Part shown: piece by piece, positions 1-8,994 of the stretch
How the letters are laid out: the number at the start of each line of letters is the position of its first letter
Position numbering within the stretch: position 1 is the first letter of the stretch
Source of the DNA: Flavobacteriaceae bacterium
Lineage (GTDB): Bacteria > Bacteroidota > Bacteroidia > Flavobacteriales > Flavobacteriaceae
Assembly (NCBI GenBank): GCA_947461425.1
Contig: CANHKZ010000014.1
Coordinates: forward strand, 1-32,348
Reading direction: 5' to 3'
Length of the DNA: 32,348 nt
Made by a program: the position numbers and the translations under genes
The notes under the pieces: model-generated
The model's input: only the letters and a program-made list of their open reading frames with translations
Databases searched by the model: none
What the model was told of the DNA's origin: nothing

Positions 1-455
1 AATGCTGGTGTAATGATGGCAAATTTAGCTTGAAAGAAAGCAAATAAAAGTAACGGAATTGTTGGAGCTAATTCCCATGCAGTAGTGGAGCTTACTCCGT
101 TAAAGAGCATATTAGAAGAAGGATTTCCAATTATCCCTCCGATTGTAGGTCCAAAACACAATCCAAATCCAACTAACACCCATAATACAGTAACAATAAC
201 CATAGCCATAAAGCTTTGTAACATGGTACTGATTACATTTTTCTTTCCAACCATACCTCCGTAGAAGAATCCTAATCCAGGTGTCATAATCAAAACCAAA
301 GCAGAAGCAACAATCATCCATGCTGTATCTCCAGTATCTAATTTTAATTCAACAATATGAGCTCCTAATTTTGCTGATTCATCAACAAAATAATTTGAGA
401 AAAAAGTAAGTCCCAAAACAGTGATTAGAATCACACTTAAAATAATTTTACGCAT
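1..455 (-). CDS. amt: Ammonium transporter (Amt family), N-terminal part, cut by the window edge
   Basis: Inner-membrane channel for ammonium/ammonia uptake. Only the first 151 codons are present; the gene runs off the left edge. The product starts MRKIILSVILITVLG (a hydrophobic first segment that may be a cleaved signal, as in other Amt proteins). Next comes the hallmark first membrane helix of the family, with DTAWMIVASALVLIMTPGL followed by FFYGGMVGKKN. Further helices follow around residues 80-100 and 130-150. The ATG at 453-455 is the natural start because the signal-like segment begins there. In bacteria amt usually sits with a PII (glnK) gene, which would lie outside this window. Upstream lie two copies of a C/G-rich inverted motif that may link expression to nitrogen supply. 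Family assignment is secure; substrate preference is known from the family only. Confidence 0.93.
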   Translation of the reverse strand, partial: MRKIILSVILITVLGLTFFSNYFVDESAKLGAHIVELKLDTGDTAWMIVASALVLIMTPGLGFFYGGMVGKKNVISTMLQSFMAMVIVTVLWVLVGFGLCFGPTIGGIIGNPSSNMLFNGVSSTTAWELAPTIPLLLFAFFQAKFAIITPA

Positions 456-501
456 AATTTTTAATTTTAAATTTTTATAAAAGTATAAAAATATAATAAT
501 G

Positions 502-573
502 ACCCATTAAAAAATAGGGGTAAAATGTTTATTTTTATTAAATAATTAAATTACCCCCATATTTTTTTAGGGT
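502..573 (-). promoter_or_regulatory. Paired ACCC-N11-GGGT operator-like sites upstream of amt
   Basis: In an otherwise almost pure A/T stretch, two C/G-rich inverted motifs stand out. Site A (502-522) is ACCC, 11 bases, GGGGTA. Site B (552-573) is TACCCCC, 11 bases, GGGT. They are near-mirror copies of each other, with centres about 51-52 bases apart (roughly five helical turns). A weak -7-like element (TACTTTTA on the minus strand, 478-485) would place site A about 40 bases before the transcription start, a usual spot for an activator. The motif is seen directly; the role in nitrogen control of amt is inference. Confidence 0.5.
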
Positions 574-648
574 TTAATTTAATTTATATGTTATTTTCTT
601 AATTTGATAATCTAATTTTTAATTTTTTATAGTTAATTGTAGATTTCT

Positions 649-690
649 AAAAAAAAATAGAGAGCCAATTACTAGTAATTGGCTCTCTAT
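649..690 (-). terminator. Intrinsic terminator of the amidohydrolase operon
   Basis: Positions 657-690 form a perfect 34-base palindrome, 17 bases per arm with no unpaired centre (arm core AGAGAGCCAATTACT). On the minus strand it is followed by a run of nine T residues. It lies about 20 bases past the stop of the minus-strand gene ending at 711, so it terminates that operon before amt. Confidence 0.85.
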
Positions 691-710
691 GAATAGAAAG
701 TTTATAAATT

Positions 711-2012
711 TTATTTTTGATTAAACTTCGCTTTGTAACGATCGTTTAATTTAGTTTGGTGTGTTTCTAAACTAATATTTCGTCCTTGTATGTAAGCTTC
801 GGTCAATTTATTTGTTCGCATATCCAAAGCGTCTCCTTCGGATAAAAATAAAGTAGCATCTTTTCCAATAGTTATTGTTCCACAAAAAGAATCTATTCCT
901 AGAATTTTTGCAGTATTTGAAGTGATTAATTGTAATGCTTGCTCTTTATCTAAACCATAAGCTACACATGTTCCCGCGAGAAAGGGTAAATTACGTGTGG
1001 CCATTCTTTCATGAGAACCACTGTTTTCCAATCCAACAGTTACTCCTTGTTCAGTAAGTAAAAAAGCCAATTTGTATGGCAAATCAATATCATCATCGTC
1101 ATTTTCTGGCATATCATGAACTCTTTTAAGTAAAACACCCACATTATTATCTTTTAGGTATTTACCAATTTTGTAGGCTTCATAACCTCCAACAATAGCA
1201 ATTTTAGCAATCCCATTACTTTTTGCAAGTTCAATAGCATCAATCATTTGCTTTTCTTCATTGGCATGAATATAAAGCTTTTGATCTCCAGAAAAAAGGC
1301 CTTTAGTAGCTTCTAATACAATATTCCTATCTTTAGCAATAGTAGCATTGTATACTTTAGCATTAGCCAAAAATGAATTTAAATCTTTGATTTGGTTGGT
1401 ATAACCTTTGTTAGCTTCTATAGTTCCTGGTTCAAACCAAGAACCACTTCTTTTAAAGCTTGAGGGAAATTCTAAATGAATTCCGTCATTTTCTTTTACA
1501 ACTGCATCACTCCAATGCCAAGCATCCAATTGTACAATAGAAGAAGTTCCTGAAATGAGTCCTCCTCTAGGAGTAATCTGTGCCATTAAAACCCCATTTG
1601 GTCTAACAGTTTCAACTACTTTTGAATCTGCTGTGTAAGCAATTAAACTACGAACGTGAGGATTGTAGGTGCCAATTTCAGACTCATCATCAGATGATTT
1701 CACTGCATCAATTTCAACTAAACCCAATGTAGAATTTGGTGCTATAAATCCAGGATATAGATCTTTGCCTTTGGCATCTATAATTATTTCGTAGTTCGAT
1801 TTGTTTACAGTTGTTGCATTTGAAACTAAGTCAATTTTTCCATTCTTAAATCCAACTGCACAATTTGAAATTACAGTTCCGTCACCTACATGTGTATTTG
1901 AATTTATAATCAAAACAGATTTCTGTTGTTTAGGAGCAGGTGTTTGTTGTGCAACACAATTTAATGAAATCGTGAGTACAAATGCTATTAGTGCTATTTT
2001 CTTATGTATCAT
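711..2012 (-). CDS. Secreted amidohydrolase-fold protein, probably lacking the metal site
   Basis: The 433-residue product has a signal peptide (cleavage likely after Cys-Val-Ala, residues 19-21, before Gln22) and an imidazolonepropionase-like amidohydrolase fold. The N-terminal beta-sandwich and the PGFI turn are present, but the family's metal-binding His-x-His after Ile-Asp is replaced by IAPNST. The late catalytic Asp region (usually a Thr/Ser-Asp-Asp motif) reads ENSGSHERMA. A single HANE motif near residue 250 remains. The closing strand with ITIGKDATLFLSEGD is typical of the family. It lies 39 bases after the 995-residue amidohydrolase gene and ends at a strong terminator, so the two are probably one operon. 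I infer a non-catalytic partner or regulator of the larger enzyme; a different active site cannot be excluded. Confidence 0.8.
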   Translation of the reverse strand: MIHKKIALIAFVLTISLNCVAQQTPAPKQQKSVLIINSNTHVGDGTVISNCAVGFKNGKIDLVSNATTVNKSNYEIIIDAKGKDLYPGFIAPNSTLGLVEIDAVKSSDDESEIGTYNPHVRSLIAYTADSKVVETVRPNGVLMAQITPRGGLISGTSSIVQLDAWHWSDAVVKENDGIHLEFPSSFKRSGSWFEPGTIEANKGYTNQIKDLNSFLANAKVYNATIAKDRNIVLEATKGLFSGDQKLYIHANEEKQMIDAIELAKSNGIAKIAIVGGYEAYKIGKYLKDNNVGVLLKRVHDMPENDDDDIDLPYKLAFLLTEQGVTVGLENSGSHERMATRNLPFLAGTCVAYGLDKEQALQLITSNTAKILGIDSFCGTITIGKDATLFLSEGDALDMRTNKLTEAYIQGRNISLETHQTKLNDRYKAKFNQK

Positions 2013-2051
2013 AATTAAAATATTTTTTAAAATTTTTAAAAGAAACTATTA

Positions 2052-5039
2052 CTAGTATTCCATAGTATCACAGTGGTACTCAGTTCGCTCTGCTTTTTTA
2101 GGTTCTTGAGTAATCATTCCTTTGTTTTTCTCTTCAAGAAGTTGTCCTATTAATGTGTTGCGTTCTTTGGCTATTGCTTTTCTTTGTTCTTGATCTTTTT
2201 GGATGTCAAAATACACAACACCTTCAATAATAGTTTTCTCAGCTTTGGCATAAATAGATAATGGATTGGTATTCCACAAAACTACATCTGCGTCCTTTCC
2301 TACCTTTATACTTCCAACTTTATCATCAATATGTAATAATTTTGCCGGATTTAAAGTCACAAATTTCCAAGCATCTTCCTCAGATATATTTCCGTATTTA
2401 ACTGCTTTTGCCGCCTCTTGATTTAATCTTCTCGACATCTCCGCATCATCAGAGTTATAAGCTACAACTACCCCTTTATTGTGCATTATTGGTCCATTAA
2501 AAGGGATTGCGTCATTTACTTCAAATTTATACGCCCACCAATCTGAGAAAGTTGAAGCACCTACACCGTGTTCTTTCATTTTATCAGCTACTTTGTAACC
2601 TTCAAGAATATGTGTGTATGTGTTTACTCTAAAATCAAACTTTTCTGCAACATTCATTAACATCAAGATTTCTGACTGTACATAAGAATGACAAGAAATG
2701 AATCGTTCTTTATTTAATATTTCTGCCAAAGTTTGTAAATCAAGGTCCACTCTTGGAGCCTTACCTTTTTTAGAACTGTTATAATTTTTCCAAACTAAGT
2801 CATATTCTTTGGCTCGTTGGAAGTAATCTGTAAAAACTTGTTCAACACCCATTCTAGTTTGTGGGAAACGAGTAGGGTTATAATTCCCCCAATTGGATTG
2901 TTTTACATTTTCTCCCAGAGCAAATTTGATAAATTTTGGTTGGTTTTTGTACAACATTTCATCTGGTGACATTCCCCATTTCCATTTAACAATTGCCGAT
3001 CTACCACCAATAGGGTTTGCTGAACCGTGAAGTAATTGCGATATAGTTACCCCTCCTGCTAAATCTCTATATATATTTGGATCTTCTGAATTGACCACAT
3101 CTTGAATAGTAACTTCAGCACTTGAATTATGCCCACCTTCGTTTACACCTCTCGAAATGGCAATATGAGAATGCTCATCAATAATACCCGCAGTTAGATG
3201 TTTTCCTTCAGCATTTACTATTGTAGCAGTTGGATCTGATAAATTTTTTCCTACAGCAGCAATCTTACCGTTTTTAATTAACACGTCTGCACTTTGCAAA
3301 ATACCTTCTTTTTCATTAGTCCATACAGTTGCATTTTTAAACAACATGTTTTGAACAGTAGGTTTTTGTGTATGACCAAAAGCAACGTTAGGATAGGTTA
3401 GTGGTTGAATTGGATATAACTTGGACTCTTTTTTAGTTTCTGCTTCTGCTTTAAAATCAGCTGTTTTTGTGGCTTTCCAGCTCAGTTGTTTTCCATCATT
3501 AAAAACAGCTTTTCCACTCAAATTGGCATTTTTATCCAAGTAAGCATTTAATCGAATAAAATTGGTGCTTAATGAATCGGCTGGTTTAATAATAGCATTC
3601 ATCCATTCGTTTGAAATAGTAATTTTTGAATTTAATTTCTTGCTATCAGCGGATGTAATTTCTGATTTAGGACTTCCAGTTTCACCTGATATTTTCCATT
3701 TATACGTTTCGTTTTCAATTACTAAATCGTAATTTCCGCGTATGTCTTGCAAATTCATATCAGAGACTACATAACGATTTCCTTGAACCCAGTTTTCATG
3801 TAGTACTGTTTTCTTATCAAAATAATCGCCAGATGTTATTATAAAGTTGGCTTGGCTACCAATAATTAATGATCCAATTTCATTACTTTTTCCAAGTATA
3901 GACGCAGGAACAGTTGTTAATGCTTCTAATGCTTTTGTAGTGTCAAAACCATACTGAATTGCTTTCATTAAGTTGGTTTTGAACTGATCTAATTTTTTTA
4001 AATTATCTGTTGTTAATGCGAATGTAATTCCATTATCAGCAAGTATTTTTAAATTGGATGGTGCTTGATTCCAAAAACGAAAATCTTTCAATTCCATTTG
4101 ATTGGCTTGATTTGGATCAGAAACATCATAAGCTTCAGGAAAGTTAATAGGGATTATAAATTTCGAATTGGTATTTTTAATTTCATCTATACGTTCAAAT
4201 TCATTTCCACTACCTTTCATTACAAAAGAAATTCCAAATTCTTTCGCAATTTTACTAGCGCGTAAACTATTTAATTTATCTTCAGTAGTAAATAATTGAA
4301 CTAGTTTTTGATTTTCTATCATTGCCTCTAACGAAACGTCTTTAGTATCTGAATTTCCTTTTTTATACCAATCCATATCATGATACATTTGGCGTAGTAA
4401 TGCCATCATTCCCATTAATGAGCTTGGATAAGACTGAGCAGTAATTGCACTTCTGGTAAATCCAAAGTGATTGGTAACTTTAGATGCAATCAAGCGATTT
4501 CCTTTATTAAAGTTATTCAACGCTATAAGTGATCCGGTTCCTCTTGCAATTCCATCTGGAACATGAGTCCCAACAACACCAAATCCTGCTTTTAGAAAAT
4601 CTTCCGCTTTAGTTTCATCGTATTTAAAACTATCAAATGCGTCAACCTCTGCTCTTAGATGCTCATTCCAGTAGTATCCTGATTTTTTTGTATCATAAAG
4701 CTCACCTCTTGCCATTGGTCCGTTACTTCTTGGTTTTTCGATACCAAAGTTGGTGTACATGTCAATGAACGAAGGATATATTGTTTTTCCTTCTAAATTG
4801 ACAATAAGTGAATTTTTGGGGATTACAATATCTTTCCCAGAATTAATTACTTTTCCATTTTGGATTAGTAATGTACCCTTTTCAATTATTTGTCTGGGAG
4901 TAACATAAATTTTTGCATTAGTGAATGCCGTGAAATTTTGGTTTTTGTTTTGTACACTTTCGTTATTTGGAAAATAATTTTGTGCAAAAGTTGGACTAAC
5001 AAAAGAAACCAAAAATAGAAATAGAATAATTTTTTTCAT
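2052..5039 (-). CDS. Secreted double-domain amidohydrolase
   Basis: A 995-residue exported protein (signal peptide to about Ala19-Gln20) with two amidohydrolase modules in tandem. The first module (about 35-430) keeps the fold signatures but has IDMYTN at residues 92-97 where IDxHxH is expected, so its metal site is broken. The second (about 560-980) has a complete set: IDEHSH at 620-625, later His in ISCHSY and YTHILEG, and an Asp in NSDDAE. That module is probably an active metal hydrolase, perhaps on an imidazolone, dipeptide or other cyclic amide; the substrate is not readable from sequence. The segment between them (about 440-540) resembles neither module. First gene of a two-gene operon on the minus strand. 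The 196-base gap to the divergent comM-type gene should hold both promoters. Confidence 0.88.
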   Translation of the reverse strand: MKKIILFLFLVSFVSPTFAQNYFPNNESVQNKNQNFTAFTNAKIYVTPRQIIEKGTLLIQNGKVINSGKDIVIPKNSLIVNLEGKTIYPSFIDMYTNFGIEKPRSNGPMARGELYDTKKSGYYWNEHLRAEVDAFDSFKYDETKAEDFLKAGFGVVGTHVPDGIARGTGSLIALNNFNKGNRLIASKVTNHFGFTRSAITAQSYPSSLMGMMALLRQMYHDMDWYKKGNSDTKDVSLEAMIENQKLVQLFTTEDKLNSLRASKIAKEFGISFVMKGSGNEFERIDEIKNTNSKFIIPINFPEAYDVSDPNQANQMELKDFRFWNQAPSNLKILADNGITFALTTDNLKKLDQFKTNLMKAIQYGFDTTKALEALTTVPASILGKSNEIGSLIIGSQANFIITSGDYFDKKTVLHENWVQGNRYVVSDMNLQDIRGNYDLVIENETYKWKISGETGSPKSEITSADSKKLNSKITISNEWMNAIIKPADSLSTNFIRLNAYLDKNANLSGKAVFNDGKQLSWKATKTADFKAEAETKKESKLYPIQPLTYPNVAFGHTQKPTVQNMLFKNATVWTNEKEGILQSADVLIKNGKIAAVGKNLSDPTATIVNAEGKHLTAGIIDEHSHIAISRGVNEGGHNSSAEVTIQDVVNSEDPNIYRDLAGGVTISQLLHGSANPIGGRSAIVKWKWGMSPDEMLYKNQPKFIKFALGENVKQSNWGNYNPTRFPQTRMGVEQVFTDYFQRAKEYDLVWKNYNSSKKGKAPRVDLDLQTLAEILNKERFISCHSYVQSEILMLMNVAEKFDFRVNTYTHILEGYKVADKMKEHGVGASTFSDWWAYKFEVNDAIPFNGPIMHNKGVVVAYNSDDAEMSRRLNQEAAKAVKYGNISEEDAWKFVTLNPAKLLHIDDKVGSIKVGKDADVVLWNTNPLSIYAKAEKTIIEGVVYFDIQKDQEQRKAIAKERNTLIGQLLEEKNKGMITQEPKKAERTEYHCDTMEY

Positions 5040-5235
5040 AATTACTAGTTTAAATATTTTCTAAATGTAATAATATTTAAAATTACTTACTGTTTTTATT
5101 GAAATTTAACATTTGTTAAATCAAATTCCAATCCACTTATATTTTAAATTATAAGTAATAATTTAAATCATGAGTTTTTTTATTTCAAAAAAAAGTTATA
5201 TTTAAACTTTTAATTCAATTTTATAAACTTTTTAT

Positions 5236-6771
5236 ATGTTAACAAAAATCTTTGGAAGTGCAGTTTTTGGAGTGGAAGCAACGACAATAACAGTTGAAGT
5301 AAATATTGATAAAGGAATTGGGTACCATTTGGTTGGACTACCTGATAATGCAATAAAAGAAAGCAGTTTCCGCATCGCTGCTGCATTGAAAAATAATGGT
5401 TTTGCTTTACCGGGCAAAAAAATAACAATTAATATGGCTCCTGCTGATTTGCGGAAAGAAGGTTCTGCCTACGATTTGTCTTTAGCTATTGGAATATTAA
5501 TAGCCTCTTCTCAAATTAAGGGTGATGACATTGCACAATACATTATAATGGGCGAACTATCACTTGATGGTAGTTTACAACCCATTCGAGGTGCTTTACC
5601 TATTGCTATTAAAGCAAAAGAAGAAGGATTTAAAGGTTTCTTTTTACCAAAACAAAATGTAAAAGAAGCAGCTATTGTGTCTGGTTTGGATGTGTATGGT
5701 GTAGAAAATTTGCAGGAAGTAATAAATTTTTTTGAAGGAAAGGGAACTTTGGAACCTACTACAATTGATACAAGAGCTGAATTTTATAAGACCTTAGATT
5801 TTCCTGAGTTTGATTTTTCAGATGTGAAAGGACAGGAGAGTATTAAACGATGTATGGAAATTGCAGCGGCTGGTGGTCATAATATCATATTAATTGGTCC
5901 GCCCGGAGCAGGAAAAACCATGTTGGCTAAACGATTGCCGAGTATCTTACCTCCAATGACATTGCGTGAAGCTTTGGAAACTACTAAAATTCATAGTGTA
6001 GCCGGAAAATTAAAAGAAGTTGGATTAATGAACCAACGCCCGTTTCGCTGTCCACATCATACGATTTCAAATGTTGCGCTGGTTGGAGGCGGAAGTTATC
6101 CTCAACCAGGAGAAATTTCAATGGCGCACAATGGCGTTCTGTTTTTAGACGAGTTGCCAGAATTTAAGCGGGATGTATTAGAAGTTATGCGCCAACCTTT
6201 GGAAGACAGAGAAGTAACTATTTCAAGAGCTAAATTTACCGTGACTTATCCCTCCTCATTTATGTTAGTAGCAAGTATGAACCCTAGTCCGAGTGGATTT
6301 TTTAATGATCCAGATGCACCACAAACTTCTTCACCTCATGAAATGCAACGGTATATGAATAAAATTTCAGGTCCATTGTTAGACCGAATTGATATTCATA
6401 TCGAAGTAACTCCAGTTCCTTTTGAAAAATTATCAGATGAAAGAAAAGCAGAAAGTAGTGTCGAAATTAGGAAACGAGTGACAAACGCACGTGAAATTCA
6501 ATCAACACGATTTGAGACCATGCCAACTATACATTACAATGCCCAAATGACTTCTAAGCACATTCGAGAATTTTGTAAATTAGATAATTCCTCTAAAGAA
6601 TTATTAAAAAATGCTATGGAGCGATTAAATCTATCTGCAAGAGCGTATGATCGAATTTTGAAAGTAGCGAGAACCATAGCTGATTTAGATGCGACTAACG
6701 ATGTGGTTTCACATCATATAGCCGAAGCGATACAATACCGCAGTTTAGATCGCGATGGTTGGTTGGGTTAG
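5236..6771 (+). CDS. comM: YifB/ComM-family Mg-chelatase-like AAA+ ATPase
   Basis: 511 residues, full length for the family. Order: N-terminal Lon-protease-like domain (1-170), AAA+ core with Walker A GPPGAGKT at 221-228 and Walker B VLFLDELPE at 301-309, then the Mg-chelatase C-terminal domain (about 415-511). ComM is a hexameric helicase that promotes branch migration during natural transformation in Gram-negative bacteria; the family is also widespread in species not known to be competent, so the role here is inferred. Many YifB proteins carry NPCPCG followed by further Cys; here the stretch at 349-354 reads NPSPSG and the Cys cluster is absent. Its stop codon overlaps the stop of the convergent gene at 6768. 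Confidence 0.9.
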   Translation: MLTKIFGSAVFGVEATTITVEVNIDKGIGYHLVGLPDNAIKESSFRIAAALKNNGFALPGKKITINMAPADLRKEGSAYDLSLAIGILIASSQIKGDDIAQYIIMGELSLDGSLQPIRGALPIAIKAKEEGFKGFFLPKQNVKEAAIVSGLDVYGVENLQEVINFFEGKGTLEPTTIDTRAEFYKTLDFPEFDFSDVKGQESIKRCMEIAAAGGHNIILIGPPGAGKTMLAKRLPSILPPMTLREALETTKIHSVAGKLKEVGLMNQRPFRCPHHTISNVALVGGGSYPQPGEISMAHNGVLFLDELPEFKRDVLEVMRQPLEDREVTISRAKFTVTYPSSFMLVASMNPSPSGFFNDPDAPQTSSPHEMQRYMNKISGPLLDRIDIHIEVTPVPFEKLSDERKAESSVEIRKRVTNAREIQSTRFETMPTIHYNAQMTSKHIREFCKLDNSSKELLKNAMERLNLSARAYDRILKVARTIADLDATNDVVSHHIAEAIQYRSLDRDGWLG

Positions 6772-7553
6772 TTTTCTTCGGATTCTAAAACAACTACTTC
6801 ATCTTCTTTGGAACCAATTACCGTTTCATAAATGGCGTATTGCATAGAAATGTTGAACGGAATAGTGAATAGCATGCCAATGCAAAATCCTAATAATCCG
6901 ACTAATGAACCAATAAATGCCACAAATATTAATAGAAAAATTACAAAAACTTGTTTACTTGATAAATGTAAACTTGAACTTATTGCAGCTATTGCTTTTT
7001 GTTTGCCAAATAGGATTAATGGAATTGTAAATACAGTAAATAAACCAATTATAAAAGATAGAACGCCACCTAGAAATGGAATTTTATAATAGGTTAACAA
7101 ACTACTAATCCCAGTGTTGACTGCAGTTATGATGAAAGTTGCTAACATCAATTCTTTGAAATAAAGCCATTTATAGTAATAGAAAAATTCACTTATCTTA
7201 TATTCTACATCTTTATTTCCGGCTTCGGCCATTTTTAAAAAACCAGCACTTATTGGACTAAATAAACAACTTACAATTAGTACCCCAATAAATTGGTATC
7301 CAATATATTCCGGTTGAAGCATTTTTGATTCCAATTGTTTGATTGTGTTTTCATTTAAATGTTCAACTCCAACAAAACTAATTAGTCCAATAGCAGCAAG
7401 AACCATGAATATAAATCCAAAAACAAGTATGGCAAGTCCTGCGTACAAAGCTATTTTTTTATAATTTTCAAAAGCTTTATTGAATACGTTTTCAAATTGT
7501 AATTCGTATCCGTTGGTCTTTAGGTAAGCAATTTTTTGGTTAATTTTTTCCAT
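6768..7553 (-). CDS. Multi-pass membrane protein of unknown function
   Basis: 261 residues: a charged N-terminus (MEKINQKIAYLKTNG) predicted cytoplasmic, about five hydrophobic segments (roughly 34-60, 86-108, 132-155, 158-182 and 200-230), and an acidic tail. Related flavobacterial proteins are, as I recall, often given an enzyme name without support; I see no catalytic motif and do not assign a function. It is the last gene of the minus-strand run after the aldehyde dehydrogenase (41-base gap), and its TAA shares bases with the TAG of the convergent comM-type gene, so no terminator fits between them. Confidence 0.75.
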   Translation of the reverse strand: MEKINQKIAYLKTNGYELQFENVFNKAFENYKKIALYAGLAILVFGFIFMVLAAIGLISFVGVEHLNENTIKQLESKMLQPEYIGYQFIGVLIVSCLFSPISAGFLKMAEAGNKDVEYKISEFFYYYKWLYFKELMLATFIITAVNTGISSLLTYYKIPFLGGVLSFIIGLFTVFTIPLILFGKQKAIAAISSSLHLSSKQVFVIFLLIFVAFIGSLVGLLGFCIGMLFTIPFNISMQYAIYETVIGSKEDEVVVLESEEN

Positions 7554-7594
7554 TTTTTAGGTAGGTTTGGGATTAAACGTTTTGTTATTTTTTT

Positions 7595-8923
7595 CTAAAT
7601 CCAATTCAATATTTTTTTGACACTCGCCAGTTTTCCTTTGTAGGGTGCATATCGCAAAGGTAAATCAATCCAAGTTGCTTTTTTTACAACTCCTTTATGA
7701 TGTGAAAAAATATCAAAACTTAATTTACCATGATACGCTCCAATTCCGCTATTTCCAACACCTCCAAATGGTAATTTTTTATTCGAGAAATGGATCATTG
7801 TATCATTAACACAACCACCTCCAAAAGAATATTTGGCTATAATTGCATCGCAGAATTTTTTTCTTTCGCTGAAAATATACAACCCTAATGGCTTTTCATA
7901 TTTTGAAATAATTAGTTCAATTTCAGCTTCTGATTCATAGGTTAGAATTGGCAACAAAGGGCCAAAAATCTCATCCTGCATAATCAAACTATCAAGGTTA
8001 TTTTCTTCTATAAGTGTGGGAGCAAGGTAATTGGTATCGCTGTTATGATTTCCTCCAAAAATTACTTTTTGTGTTTCGATCATTTCTACTAATCGAGACC
8101 AGTTTTTTGAATTGATAATTCGGGCAAAATCTGTCGAAATCTCAGGATTTTCTCCGTAAGCATTGGTTATTTCTTCTTTTAAAAATTCAACAAATTTTAG
8201 TTTACTTTTTTGGTGGATTAAAATATAATCAGGGGCAATGCAGGTTTGTCCTGCATTGATGAATTTTCCCCAAACGATTCGTTTGGCAGCCAAATGTAAA
8301 TTAGCCGTTTCATCAACAATACATGGATTTTTGCCTCCAAGTTCTAAAGTTACAGGTGTTAAATATTTGGCTGCTGCTTTGGCTACAATTTTACCTACAG
8401 CAACGCTTCCTGTGAAAAATATATAATCCCAACGCTGTTCTAATAATTGAGAAGCCAACCCGGCGTCACCTTGAATTACTTCTACATAATCAATAGGAAA
8501 AACTTCAGAGATTATTTTTTGAATAATTGCCGCTGTTTTTGGAGTTAATTCGGATGGTTTCAAGACTACTTGATTTCCTGCTGCAACTGCTGCTATAACT
8601 GGACAAAGTGCTAATTGGAAAGGATAATTCCAGGGTGAAATTATCAATACTTTTCCATAAGGTTCTTTGTAAATGTAATCGGAAGAAGGGATGTTGGCTA
8701 TAAATGGAAAAACCCTTTTTGGTTTAGCCCAATTGAAGATGTTTTTAATAGTATATTTTAAATCTGACATAACATAACTTGTTTCAGTTACGACAGTTTC
8801 AAATTCGGGTTTATTGAAATCAGCTTTCAAAGCATTGACAATATCATTTTCATGAATGATTATTGAATTTAATAAACGAGTTAAAATTTCTTTGCGATAC
8901 CCTATATCCGATTTGTAATTCAT
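7595..8923 (-). CDS. NAD(P)-dependent aldehyde dehydrogenase, class-3-like
   Basis: Oxidises aldehydes to carboxylic acids. The catalytic set is complete: Asn99 in SPWNYPF, FTGSVAVGK for cofactor binding (about 170-178), Glu194 in LELGGKNP, and the nucleophile Cys228 in NAGQTC. The 442-residue length and motif spacing fit the class 3 / coniferyl-aldehyde type; the aldehyde used is unknown. The N-terminus is shorter by about 15 residues than I expect for the family: it begins directly in the first helix (YRKEILTRLL), and an in-frame TAA lies just upstream, so no earlier start is possible. Third gene of a minus-strand run behind panB and the pseudouridine synthase. Confidence 0.9.
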   Translation of the reverse strand: MNYKSDIGYRKEILTRLLNSIIIHENDIVNALKADFNKPEFETVVTETSYVMSDLKYTIKNIFNWAKPKRVFPFIANIPSSDYIYKEPYGKVLIISPWNYPFQLALCPVIAAVAAGNQVVLKPSELTPKTAAIIQKIISEVFPIDYVEVIQGDAGLASQLLEQRWDYIFFTGSVAVGKIVAKAAAKYLTPVTLELGGKNPCIVDETANLHLAAKRIVWGKFINAGQTCIAPDYILIHQKSKLKFVEFLKEEITNAYGENPEISTDFARIINSKNWSRLVEMIETQKVIFGGNHNSDTNYLAPTLIEENNLDSLIMQDEIFGPLLPILTYESEAEIELIISKYEKPLGLYIFSERKKFCDAIIAKYSFGGGCVNDTMIHFSNKKLPFGGVGNSGIGAYHGKLSFDIFSHHKGVVKKATWIDLPLRYAPYKGKLASVKKILNWI

Positions 8924-8994
8924 AATTAAAACAACTTAAAATTGGTATGCAATTTAATTGATAAAATTGAATTAATCGATATTAAAGACTAAAA

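Noticed and set aside
112..321. Open frame of 69 codons inside the ammonium transporter region
   Set aside because: It lies on the same strand in another frame of amt, which shows clear family motifs; its translation is low-complexity and has no supporting features.
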